From Suilimivivens sp963650485 (GTDB taxonomy: Bacteria > Bacillota > Clostridia > Lachnospirales > Lachnospiraceae): 64,000 nt of DNA. Where the stretch lies: assembly GCA_963650485.1 (NCBI GenBank), contig CAVJLN010000005.1:1-64000 (forward strand), read 5' to 3'. Position 1 is the stretch's first letter. Every line of letters starts with the position of its first letter. Below, piece after piece: positions 52,702-60,477 of the stretch. The translations under genes and the position numbers were made by a program. The notes beneath the pieces are model-generated. The model had not been told where the DNA came from, ran no database searches, and worked only from the letters and a program-made list of their open reading frames with translations.

Positions 52702-54092
52702 TTGAACTGCCGGCTTTCAATATTATTTTCCTTGTCATACTCGGAGTAAGGTGTCTGTACATAAAGCTCTACCACTGATCTTCCTGCCGTAGTTCCGGTA
52801 TTCGTCACCTTTACCTTTGCTTTAATTTCTGTGTCTGTCACCTGAACATCCTTTAACTCCTGTTCAAAGCTTGTATAACTCAGACCGTAGCCAAACGGAT
52901 ATAATACTTCATCCGCATAATTCCATGCACCATCACTTGCAAAGGCTCCCTTTGTGCTGTCCGCATTCCCCTGTCCGAGGATACAGTCTTCATACCGGGT
53001 CTCATAGTATTTATATCCGGTATAAATTCCCTCTTGGTATACCACATAATGAATTAATTCCGTACCATTATCTTCCGTGTCACTGCATGCTTTGATGATT
53101 TCATCCTTATTGGTATATGTAAAATCACCAAAATTCTGAACTGCCGGTGAAGACAGTGAATTAGTCGCATAGGTATCTACGAGCTTTCCGGACGGATTTG
53201 CAGCTCCTGTAAGCAGATTCACTGCTCCTACCGTTCCTTTGATTCCAAGAGTACCCACATACAGGCAGGCATCTACTCCATACTCATCCATCCAGTCCAA
53301 TTCCAATGCATAAGGACTGTTATCAATCAGAACAACCTTTTTGAACACACCCTGATCCTTGTATTCCTTAATCATGGACATCATATCTTTTTCATTTTGA
53401 TGAAGTGCAAGCTGACTGATTCCCTCATAGTCTGTTGTCTTCATATCCATACCTTCGCCGCCTTCTCTGGTAAGGACAACTATCGCCACATCTCCATAAT
53501 CTGCAAAAGATTCCTTTAATTGTTCCGTGTAAAAGGATGCCGGCTCTTCTCCAATATTCTCGGTCTCTCCTCCGGAAGGTGTTATTCGTTTGGTTGAGCT
53601 TGAAGCATAAGCATTATACAATGTATCATTGACTTCAAATCCTGCATCTGTAAATGCTGTGTAAAAATCAACCTGTCTGGATGGATCATTATTACCTCCT
53701 CCACTGCTGCAGGTATATAATGGATCAACGCTTGCATGACCGAATAATGTGATTTTTTTCTCATCATCTGCTAAAGGAAGACAATTCTCCTCGTTTTTTA
53801 ACAGCACTGCGGAACCTTCCATCTCTTCGATTACAAAAGCGTCCTCATCTGCTGTCAGCTTCGCTACGTCCTCTGCCGTCGGATTAACAACATCGCCATA
53901 ATCACTCTTATACCATGCCGTATCGCTATCCTCATCGCCAGTTTTTACCAGCTTTGTACTTTTAATTCCCAATGCAGCATTAATGGAACCATCGATACTG
54001 AACGCCACCGTACTCATACATATGGCAATGGTCAGCACACTGGAAAAGATACCGCTGCATCCTCTCCAGATTCTTTCTTTTCGGTTACTCAT
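52647..54092 (-). CDS. GH3 N-terminal half (sandwich domain part)
   Basis: Frame of about 481 codons from the operon start. An N-terminal membrane helix (IFSSVLTIAICMSTVAFSI) is followed by the GH3 C-type sandwich (about 65-400: GSAVLLKNEENCLPL, ITLFGHASVDPLYTCSSGGGN, VLTREGGEGMD, DNSPYALELDWM, FPFGYGLSYTSFE-like LYPFGYGLSYTSFE), then the start of a fibronectin-III domain (VKVTNTGTTAGRSVVELYVQTPYSEYD). The last 18 or so residues are frameshift-derived. GGGAGGG lies 7 bases before the chosen ATG. Without the second half no catalytic nucleophile is present. Confidence 0.75.
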   Translation of the reverse strand: MSNRKERIWRGCSGIFSSVLTIAICMSTVAFSIDGSINAALGIKSTKLVKTGDEDSDTAWYKSDYGDVVNPTAEDVAKLTADEDAFVIEEMEGSAVLLKNEENCLPLADDEKKITLFGHASVDPLYTCSSGGGNNDPSRQVDFYTAFTDAGFEVNDTLYNAYASSSTKRITPSGGETENIGEEPASFYTEQLKESFADYGDVAIVVLTREGGEGMDMKTTDYEGISQLALHQNEKDMMSMIKEYKDQGVFKKVVLIDNSPYALELDWMDEYGVDACLYVGTLGIKGTVGAVNLLTGAANPSGKLVDTYATNSLSSPAVQNFGDFTYTNKDEIIKACSDTEDNGTELIHYVVYQEGIYTGYKYYETRYEDCILGQGNADSTKGAFASDGAWNYADEVLYPFGYGLSYTSFEQELKDVQVTDTEIKAKVKVTNTGTTAGRSVVELYVQTPYSEYDKENNIESRQFNWLDLPNREIWRQEQVKK

Positions 54093-54153
54093 ATTCATTC
54101 CCTCCCATTAATTTTGACATAAAATCCTTTAACCCGGCCGGGGGTATTTGTTA

Positions 54154-54258
54154 ACTATATCTTATTCACCTATGCCAATCTGTACAAGCTCCTTTGCACA
54201 ACCTGTCAATTTGTACGCACACTTTGTCTTTCATTTATTATTTTGATGCAATTTGTAC
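54154..54258 (-). promoter_or_regulatory. Candidate LytTR operator array upstream of the GH3 operon
   Basis: On the minus strand three direct repeats GTACAAATTGCA (54247-54258), GTACAAATTGACA (54204-54216) and GTACAGATTGGCA (54173-54185) lie 42 and 31 bases apart, close to four and three helical turns. The last overlaps the -35 position of a TATAGT -10 (54154-54159). This is the expected layout for a LytTR activator; the LytTR regulator gene is the neighbour. No other gene lies in 54093-54381. Confidence 0.6.
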
Positions 54259-54267
54259 ACTTATGCA

Positions 54268-54319
54268 GTATCGCACTCAAACATGACCCATTGGATCATG
54301 TTCTCATATGCATGGCAAC
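54268..54319. repeat. Terminator-linked repeat (GATCCA..TGGATC type)
   Basis: A diverged copy reading TATCGCACTCAAACATGACCC and then ATTGGATCATGTTCTCATAT, GCATGGCAA. It lies directly past the terminator of the LytTR kinase gene. Confidence 0.7.
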
Positions 54320-54324
54320 ATAAT

Positions 54325-54359
54325 TTACCCCGTCATGCATGAAATACATGACGGGGTAA
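54325..54359 (-). terminator. Terminator of the LytTR two-component operon
   Basis: A perfect 13-bp stem TTACCCCGTCATG/CATGACGGGGTAA, 23 bases past the kinase stop; the bases after it on the minus strand are ATTATGTTGCCATGC, so the T tract is weak. Confidence 0.75.
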
Positions 54360-54381
54360 TGAATATCTTCATATGATATTG

Positions 54382-55698
54382 TCACTTCTGCATCACCGAA
54401 TCTTTAGGGATCATAAGGGTAAGTGAAAAGCGTCCATTCCTTGCTTTAATTCTCATACACCCACCATAGTTTTCGGCAATCGACTGTATCGTTTTCAGTC
54501 CGAATCCCCGATAATCCCTATCCTCCTTTTTGGAAACCGGAAATCCGTTTTTAAATCGTAACTGCCCCTCGTAATTATTTTCGATTTTGATAATCAGAAA
54601 ATCATCCTTCGCAAACACCTTGACATCAATGATTCTACGATGTTCATCTTCCAGGTTGCAGACATTATCAATCGCATTATCCAGTGCATTCCTGAAAATC
54701 AGATAAACATCTCCGGTATTCATGATGTTCAACTGTTCCCCATCGGCAACGCACATGAAGCTGATATGATTCGCCCTGCAAAACAGCTTTCGCTCCATCA
54801 GAACCGTATTCAGAGTTTCATTGCTGGAGAGAATCTCTTCATCGTAGATACTCAGATTATCTGCAATTTTATCAAGGAGCTCATCCTTTATGCTGGCATT
54901 TTCTTCAATGAGCATATCGGCTACCTGATGCTTTAATTCATGCATAAGATGCACCATTAAATTCATGTCACTCTTCGATCTTTGCAATTGTTCATGACGG
55001 ATATACTGCAAATAGTTCTGAATATCCAGTTCATGCTGCAGCTGGAAGCTCCTCTTTTGCTTAACCTGCACCCAAAGCAAAAAGAAGCAGCAGAGCATTT
55101 CATAAATCTGGCAGATATAGAACAGGTCTCCACTATCCTTCACATTAATTTTCTTAGCCGCAATGCTGATAAACGCAGAGGTCAGAAAAATCAGACAGGT
55201 TGCTGTCGTAAGATTTAATACATTAATCTCATAAAATCCACTGTCACAGATATAGCGAATACAAAAGAAATAAATGACCAAATAAGGCACAATGATCGTG
55301 ATTACAATCAGAAACAGACGGTACCATAAGCCATCACCCGGGACAATTCCCTGCAGCACCACCTGAAAGGAAAACGTAAAATGCTGTATGCAAAGAGTAA
55401 GTGCCGTACAATAAACCGCTTCCTGCAAGGATATTTTGCAACATAAACCCACAAAACAAATACTGATGATTGCAAAAACAAGCACATATATAACAGAGCT
55501 GATCACGATACGATCCGAATTACTCCAGATCGCCTTTGCCAGGGGAGTATTCATCACAAATAGAGATCCCAGTTCCGTGAGCAAAACAAATAAAATGACC
55601 CTGGGCAGAAACCTGTTCCTTTTTCTATGTGGCATCATAATAAGCAGACATGCCAGTAACATCTCCGTCACATACCGGTTACCCTGAAACACCCCCAT
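54382..55698 (-). CDS. AgrC-like GHKL sensor histidine kinase
   Basis: A 438-residue kinase with six or seven membrane helices in residues 10-215 and no large outer domain. A dimerisation helix follows with the phospho-acceptor region MVHLMHELKHQVADM (H253 or H257), and a GHKL ATPase domain with FRNALDNAIDNV (N box), IIKIENNY (G1-like) and GFGLKTIQSIAENYGG (G2). The architecture matches kinases of the AgrC/ComD type paired with LytTR regulators. No AgrB/AgrD-like peptide genes are in view, so the signal may be a sugar or a peptide made elsewhere. It starts 7 bases after the regulator gene. Confidence 0.88.
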   Translation of the reverse strand: MGVFQGNRYVTEMLLACLLIMMPHRKRNRFLPRVILFVLLTELGSLFVMNTPLAKAIWSNSDRIVISSVIYVLVFAIISICFVGLCCKISLQEAVYCTALTLCIQHFTFSFQVVLQGIVPGDGLWYRLFLIVITIIVPYLVIYFFCIRYICDSGFYEINVLNLTTATCLIFLTSAFISIAAKKINVKDSGDLFYICQIYEMLCCFFLLWVQVKQKRSFQLQHELDIQNYLQYIRHEQLQRSKSDMNLMVHLMHELKHQVADMLIEENASIKDELLDKIADNLSIYDEEILSSNETLNTVLMERKLFCRANHISFMCVADGEQLNIMNTGDVYLIFRNALDNAIDNVCNLEDEHRRIIDVKVFAKDDFLIIKIENNYEGQLRFKNGFPVSKKEDRDYRGFGLKTIQSIAENYGGCMRIKARNGRFSLTLMIPKDSVMQK

Positions 55699-55705
55699 AT
55701 ATCAC

Positions 55706-56413
55706 TCATGATGTACCCCCTATATAGTCAGACAAGGCTTCCAGAAACTCTTTCCTTCTCGGTCGGCTGATTTTTAACTGCTGACCTCCGGCTGTCAGTT
55801 CCTTTTGTCCTACCTTTGTTACAAATTTCAAATTGACCAGAAAGCAGTTATCACACCTTTTAAAAGGTTCATTTTCCAACTTTTCTTCTACACCCTTGAG
55901 CGTTTCACTTGTCTCATAATCACCCATTTCGGTATGATAGATAATTTTATGTTTAATCACTTCCACATAGATCAGCCTTGATACAGGTATTTTACATACA
56001 CTCTCCTTGGTTGTAATTAATAAAAACTTCTCTTCTGTCCTGCGCAAATGACTTAACAGGGAATCCATTCTCAACTCAAAAGCTGCATAATTCACTGGTT
56101 TAACAAGAAAATCCATGGCACGGACTTCATATCCCTTGATCGCATATTGTACAACTCTTGTAATAAATACCATTGTTACATCCGGATCTACCATTCTGAT
56201 CTCGCGGGCAGCCGTCATGCCATCCTTTTTAGGCATTTCCACATCTAAAAAAATCAGATCATAAACCGGCTGATAATTCTCTACAAAATCTGCTCCATCC
56301 TCAAAAAAGCTTGTCTGAAACTGTACTCCATGTTTTTCCTGATATTTCTGCAAAAAATCCGCCATTCCCTGCTTTGCACCTGCCGAATCATCCACAACCG
56401 CAACTCTGATCAT
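55706..56413 (-). CDS. LytTR-family response regulator
   Basis: A 235-residue regulator: receiver (1-125) with DD at 8-9, D57 in LIFLDVEMPKKDGMTAAREI and K104 in FLVKPVNY; then a LytTR DNA-binding domain (about 140-235: TTKESVCKIPVSRLIYVEVIKHKIIYHTEM in parts, FKRCDNCFLVNLKFV, QQLKISRPRRKEFLEAL). It is first in an operon with the AgrC-like kinase and lies upstream of the GH3 operon, whose promoter region has three phased repeats that could be its sites. Confidence 0.92.
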   Translation of the reverse strand: MIRVAVVDDSAGAKQGMADFLQKYQEKHGVQFQTSFFEDGADFVENYQPVYDLIFLDVEMPKKDGMTAAREIRMVDPDVTMVFITRVVQYAIKGYEVRAMDFLVKPVNYAAFELRMDSLLSHLRRTEEKFLLITTKESVCKIPVSRLIYVEVIKHKIIYHTEMGDYETSETLKGVEEKLENEPFKRCDNCFLVNLKFVTKVGQKELTAGGQQLKISRPRRKEFLEALSDYIGGTS

Positions 56414-56497
56414 TTGTATAGCCCCATCCCATTCTTATTACTTAACTCATTACTTTCATGCTACTATGTTTTTAATTCAAAATCAAGGTGTCATCCG

Positions 56498-56546
56498 CCC
56501 ATCTGTACAATCCGGCAGCTTATGAATGGGCATGGCTGAACAGTTA
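56498..56546. repeat. Right-end fragment of the palindromic element
   Basis: Forty-nine bases match 29855-29903 of the intact element with only a few changes: CTGTACAATCCGGCAGCTTA, then TGAATGGGCATGGCTGAACAGTTAC. It lies between rhaD (ends toward it) and the LytTR regulator start. Confidence 0.85.
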
Positions 56547-56570
56547 CACAACATGAGTAACTCGTAAGTC

Positions 56571-57392
56571 TCAGTTATTCAGAACCTCTTCTGAAAGCTC
56601 TACATGGAAATCCTTTGCCAGCCTTCTGAAATCATCCGTCCGGATGGTCTGACGCTTCTCCTTTTGAATCGATAAAACTTTTACCAGAATCTCTGCGGAT
56701 TTCTCTGCGGTGTGCATGAGTCCGAAGGTCAGATCAAAGTCCTCTCCGGAAGCAAACATTCCATGATGTGCCCAGATTACCAGATTATATTTTTTCATCA
56801 GTTCACTGGTGGCAAGGGCGATATCCCTTCCTCCCGGAACCATCCACGGCACGACACCAACTCCCTCCGGAAATACTACCGGACATTCCGTTGCCATCTC
56901 CCAGAGCTCTCTGGTAAATACCTTGTCCTCCAACGGCAGAACGAAGGTAAGAGCAATAATATTCGTTGTGTGAGCATGATAAATCACCCTGTGCTTTCCT
57001 CCTGTCACCTGCAGCTTGACGGCATGATTCATCAGATGAGAGGGTAGTTCAGAGGTCGGACGTCCTCCGTTAATAAGTCCCCAGCATATCCTGTAGTTCT
57101 CTCCCTTTTCATCCAGTTCAATGATACACATGGAGTCCTCCGGGTTAATACTTACATTCCGGAAGTATTTTCCACTTCCGGTAACCAGAAAATACATTTC
57201 TGCAAGCTCCGGCACCTCTGTACCGATCGGCTGCCATTCTCCCGGCACCAGCTCCTCCTTCACCAGCTCTGCTTCCTCCGTCCGCATACGATAGGAAAGA
57301 TTTCCTCCGTTCCGCTCATGCCAGCCCTGCTGCCATCCATCATCTGCCATCCGGATAAATCCTTTTACAAATTCTGCCTCCAATACCTTCAT
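56571..57392 (-). CDS. rhaD: Rhamnulose-1-phosphate aldolase
   Basis: A class II zinc aldolase of 273 residues that splits L-rhamnulose-1-phosphate into DHAP and L-lactaldehyde. GWHERNGGNLSYRM near 21-34 forms the phosphate site; HAHTTNIIAL near 140 gives two zinc His, and VIWAHHGMFASG near 211 the third, with the catalytic Glu before it. The length is that of RhaD rather than FucA. It is the last gene of rhaBAD, 111 bases after rhaA, that gap holding a repeat fragment. GGAGAG precedes the ATG. Confidence 0.94.
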   Translation of the reverse strand: MKVLEAEFVKGFIRMADDGWQQGWHERNGGNLSYRMRTEEAELVKEELVPGEWQPIGTEVPELAEMYFLVTGSGKYFRNVSINPEDSMCIIELDEKGENYRICWGLINGGRPTSELPSHLMNHAVKLQVTGGKHRVIYHAHTTNIIALTFVLPLEDKVFTRELWEMATECPVVFPEGVGVVPWMVPGGRDIALATSELMKKYNLVIWAHHGMFASGEDFDLTFGLMHTAEKSAEILVKVLSIQKEKRQTIRTDDFRRLAKDFHVELSEEVLNN

Positions 57393-57442
57393 CTCTCTGT
57401 CTCTCCATTCTTATACTTTTATAACTGTTTCCCACGGTCATC

Positions 57443-57476
57443 TTGCACAATCATTTCTGCATGGCTGAACTGTTAC
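57443..57476. repeat. Element-end fragment between rhaA and rhaD
   Basis: TTGCACAATCATTTCTGCAT continuing GGCTGAACTGTTAC matches the complement of 29716-29750 almost exactly. It sits inside the rha operon, between two genes that should be co-transcribed. Confidence 0.85.
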
Positions 57477-57503
57477 GCAAATTCTGCGTGAGAAACGCTT
57501 CAA

Positions 57504-58760
57504 TCAGCGTTTCCTTAAAACCTCTTTTTCGTAGTTCAGTACCTCATCCATCCACTTAAGATCTCCGGCAACATGGCACTGCCCACAGTATTCTTCCCAA
57601 ATATCCCCAAACGGGTAGGTTTTCAGTTCTTCCTGCATGGCCATCAGCTCCGTCAGGCGGTTCTCATCCTGTAATCTGCGCAGCAGCTCATGCGGCGTAC
57701 ACAGCGCCATAAGCAATGCCTTCTGCCAGCTCCGGAAGCCTATTACCCATGCTGCAATCCGGTTGATGCTGGCATCAAAATAGTCGAGCGCCATATAAAC
57801 CCTGTCCAACGCATTGCATCGTACAATTTCCTTTGCCATTTCCCGCGTTTCATCATCAAACAGAACCACATGATCAGAATCCCATCGTACCGGTCTTGTG
57901 ATATGCAGGGCAATCTCCGGGAAGAAGCAAAGAAGCGCCGGAATCTTATCCGAAACAACCTCTGTCGGATGATAATGTCCATTATCCATAAGCGGAAGCA
58001 CATGCTCATGTCCTGCTGCAAAGGACAGGGTAAACTCTGCTGAGCCTGCTGTATAAGATTCTACACCGATGCCAAACACCTTGGACTCTACACAAGGCTT
58101 AACAAGCTCCGGATCAAAGGGCTCTGACAGAATCTGCTCCAGGGAATCCTTATATCTCGTCCGTGGTCCCATCCGGTCTGCCGGAATGTCCTTAAAGCCG
58201 TCTCCGATCCAGATATTCATCACGCAGGGAATTCCTGTTTCTTTTGCAAAATATTCTGCAATCCGGATACAGGCCTTTCCATGTCTGATCCAAAACTGTC
58301 TGGTATCCTCATCCGGACTTGTCAGTGTCAGTCCATCCTTTACCCTCTCATGTGAAAAAAACGTTGGATTGAAATCAATTCCAAGTCCTCTCTCCTTCGC
58401 AAATTCCACCCATTTGGCAAAATGCTTCGGTTCCAGCTGATCTCTGTCTGCATACTGTCCTTCTTCGAAGATCGCATAGCTTGCATGAAGATTCAGCTTC
58501 TTTTTCCCGGGCATCAGACTCATGGCCTTATCATAGTCCTGCATCAGCTCCTGCGGATTTTTTGCCTTTCCCAAATAATTTCCGGTTGCCTGAATACCTC
58601 CTGTCAGAGGACCTTCGTGGTCAAACCCTGTTACATCATCTCCCTGCCAGCAGTGAAGGGAAACCGGAATTCCGGAAAGCTGTCTGATTGCCTCATCCGT
58701 ATCCACACCCAGCTCCTGAAATTTCTTTTTTGCTTCTTCATATCTTTCTGTTCTTGTCAT
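57504..58760 (-). CDS. rhaA: L-rhamnose isomerase
   Basis: A 418-residue metal-dependent isomerase turning L-rhamnose into L-rhamnulose. Visible family stretches are SLHCWQGDDVTGFDHEGPLTGGIQATGNY near 35-63, GIDFNPTFFSHERVKDGLTLTSPDE near 125, MDNGHYHPTEVVSDKIPALL near 265 (metal His/Asp), and HITRPVRWDSDHVVLFDDE near 296. The length is normal. GAGGAGG lies before the ATG. It is the middle gene of the rhaB-rhaA-rhaD run. Confidence 0.96.
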   Translation of the reverse strand: MTRTERYEEAKKKFQELGVDTDEAIRQLSGIPVSLHCWQGDDVTGFDHEGPLTGGIQATGNYLGKAKNPQELMQDYDKAMSLMPGKKKLNLHASYAIFEEGQYADRDQLEPKHFAKWVEFAKERGLGIDFNPTFFSHERVKDGLTLTSPDEDTRQFWIRHGKACIRIAEYFAKETGIPCVMNIWIGDGFKDIPADRMGPRTRYKDSLEQILSEPFDPELVKPCVESKVFGIGVESYTAGSAEFTLSFAAGHEHVLPLMDNGHYHPTEVVSDKIPALLCFFPEIALHITRPVRWDSDHVVLFDDETREMAKEIVRCNALDRVYMALDYFDASINRIAAWVIGFRSWQKALLMALCTPHELLRRLQDENRLTELMAMQEELKTYPFGDIWEEYCGQCHVAGDLKWMDEVLNYEKEVLRKR

Positions 58761-58885
58761 GTCTGCTCCTCCTCGTTTTGCACGTGATTATTCCTGAACT
58801 ATATTCATACACAGCCTGACTGTCGGTGACCGGCTGCTGTTCCTTCATCTTATACTACAGAAATGTTAATTTCACCAGCGTTTCC

Positions 58886-60295
58886 CTAAGTAATCGTTCC
58901 GCTGTAATGCCCGATCGGAAACGACTCTGCAATGCAAGCCCTTGCTTCATGCAGATCCCGCAGTTCTCCTGCGGCTATAAGCTGCACTGCCAGATTGCCG
59001 GTGGCGGTAGCTTCCACAGGGCCTGTTAAAACCGGCTTTCCGGTTTCTTTTGCAGTCAGAGCATTCAGATAATCTGCATTGGCTCCTCCACCTACGACAT
59101 GAATCTGTTCATAGGTACAGCCAGTCAACTCCTGCAGCTCCTGCGCAGTTTTTGCATAACACTTTGCCAGACTATGATAGATTACTGCCGCTACCTGTGC
59201 AATTCCTTCCGGTATCTGCTGTCCGGATTCCCGGCAGGCGTTCTGCACCTCCGCTGTCATGCTTACCGGAGCAAGAAATCTCGGAGCGTTGCAATCCACG
59301 ATTGAGGAAATATCTGCTTTCGATGCTTCACTGCAGATTTCGCCATAGCTTTTATCCTTACCAAGCTCCTTTTTCACGGACTGAATCATCCACAGTCCCA
59401 TAATATTCTTCAGATAACGGAACCGATGCTCATATCCTCCCTCATTGGTGAAATTATGCTGCCTGCTTTGTTCAGAGCAATCCGCCTCTTGAAGCTCCGT
59501 TCCCATTAAAGACCAGGTTCCGGAGCTGATATACAGAAATGGCTCCTTCATAGCCGGTACAGCAGCTACTGCTGATCCCGTATCATGTGTCGCCGGGAGC
59601 ACAACCTGACAGTTAAAGCCTACTTCCTCCTGAATTTCTCTGCTCAGTTTACCAAGTGTGGTTCCGGGATTTTGAATCTTGGGAAACAGGCTTCTCTTGT
59701 ATCCGAGTCTGTCAATCAATTCAAAGTCCCAGTCGCCGGTACCGGCAGATACAAGCTGTGTGGTTGTTGCATTGGTGTATTCTGCTGCCATATTTCCCGT
59801 CAGAAGATAGTGAAAATAATCCGGGATCATCAGCATGGCTTCCGCCTGCTCCAATAGCTTCGGTGTTCTGCTCTTCACTGCCATCAACTGATAAATGGTA
59901 TTAAACGGCTGCTTCTGTATTCCGTTTCTCTGATAGAGCTCTTCTTCCGATATATGCTCATACACCAGCCGCTCCATCCCCAGATTACGACTATCCCGAT
60001 AGCTGACCGCATTTCCCAGCCTCTGCCCCTTTGCATCCAGAAGAACAAAATCCACCGCCCAGGTATCAATTCCCATACTGTACGGGATCTTCCCTGCTTC
60101 CCTGCAGAGCTTCATTCCCTTTTTGATCTCAGCAAACAATCTGTCCACATTCCAGCAGAGCTGACCATCCATCTCTTCCATACCGTTTTCAAAGCGGTAT
60201 ATCTCCTCCAGCACCAGCCTTTTATTCTCCATGCGTCCCAGAATATGCCGTCCTCCGGAAGCTCCAATATCTATTGCCAGATAATATCGTTCCAT
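58886..60295 (-). CDS. rhaB: Rhamnulokinase
   Basis: A FGGY-family sugar kinase of 469 residues phosphorylating L-rhamnulose at O1. The ATP-phosphate loop LAIDIGASGGRHILG is at 6-20; MGIDTWAVDFVLLDAKG near 73 carries the catalytic Asp region; ATHDTGSAVAAVP near 236, YISSGTWSLMG, and VVGGGANADYLNALTA near 400 complete the fold. GGAGG lies 4 bases before the ATG. It is the first gene of the rha operon, with the AraC regulator gene upstream but separated by a terminator. Confidence 0.96.
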   Translation of the reverse strand: MERYYLAIDIGASGGRHILGRMENKRLVLEEIYRFENGMEEMDGQLCWNVDRLFAEIKKGMKLCREAGKIPYSMGIDTWAVDFVLLDAKGQRLGNAVSYRDSRNLGMERLVYEHISEEELYQRNGIQKQPFNTIYQLMAVKSRTPKLLEQAEAMLMIPDYFHYLLTGNMAAEYTNATTTQLVSAGTGDWDFELIDRLGYKRSLFPKIQNPGTTLGKLSREIQEEVGFNCQVVLPATHDTGSAVAAVPAMKEPFLYISSGTWSLMGTELQEADCSEQSRQHNFTNEGGYEHRFRYLKNIMGLWMIQSVKKELGKDKSYGEICSEASKADISSIVDCNAPRFLAPVSMTAEVQNACRESGQQIPEGIAQVAAVIYHSLAKCYAKTAQELQELTGCTYEQIHVVGGGANADYLNALTAKETGKPVLTGPVEATATGNLAVQLIAAGELRDLHEARACIAESFPIGHYSGTIT

Positions 60296-60344
60296 TTTAC
60301 CTCCATTCGTAATTGTTCAATACTGTCTCCGTTATCTACATATG

Positions 60345-60387
60345 CATCTGACAGATGTTCCTTACGGGCACATACCTCCAACATCTG
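60345..60387. promoter_or_regulatory. CAGATG/CATCTG palindromes upstream of rhaB
   Basis: CATCTGACAGATG (60345-60357) is one palindrome; CAGATGTT (60352-60359) and AACATCTG (60380-60387) form a wider perfect 8-bp inverted repeat. It lies 50-90 bases before rhaB and is a candidate site for the AraC-type regulator, or an RNA hairpin in the rhaB leader. Confidence 0.45.
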
Positions 60388-60446
60388 TATAGTCCTAATT
60401 TACATGTCTCTGAACGGTTCTATTTTCTCATATGCACGACAACTAA

Positions 60447-60477
60447 AAAAGAACACCTTTTGTTTAAAAAAGTGTCC
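60447..60477 (-). terminator. Terminator of the AraC regulator gene
   Basis: On the minus strand GGACACTTTT and AAAAGGTGTTC pair around TTAAAC and are followed by TTTTTT, directly after the stop codon. It separates the regulator from rhaB. Beyond it, TTCTCATATGCACGACAA (60425-60442) is a decayed terminator-linked repeat. Confidence 0.88.

Larger units (their letters stand above)
51070..54092 (-). pseudogene. Domain-permuted, membrane-anchored GH3, split by a frameshift
   Basis: Two overlapping frames together encode one glycoside hydrolase family 3 protein in permuted order: membrane anchor, GH3 C-terminal sandwich, fibronectin-III-like domain, GH3 N-terminal barrel, second membrane helix. 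The join is broken by a one-base loss. In the combined reading, NNIE should continue KPAVQLAGFAKSG, which would need one more A in the run GAAAG (complement of 52715-52717). The first frame instead reads SRQFNW and ends at 52647. It is the first gene of the operon with the small membrane protein, GH2 and symporter. It may be a true pseudogene or a sequencing slip; no slippery heptamer for programmed frameshifting is seen. Confidence 0.85.

Noticed and set aside
52647..52718. Programmed -1 frameshift in the GH3 gene
   Set aside because: No slippery heptamer and no obvious downstream pseudoknot; a one-base loss in a short A run explains the break more simply.
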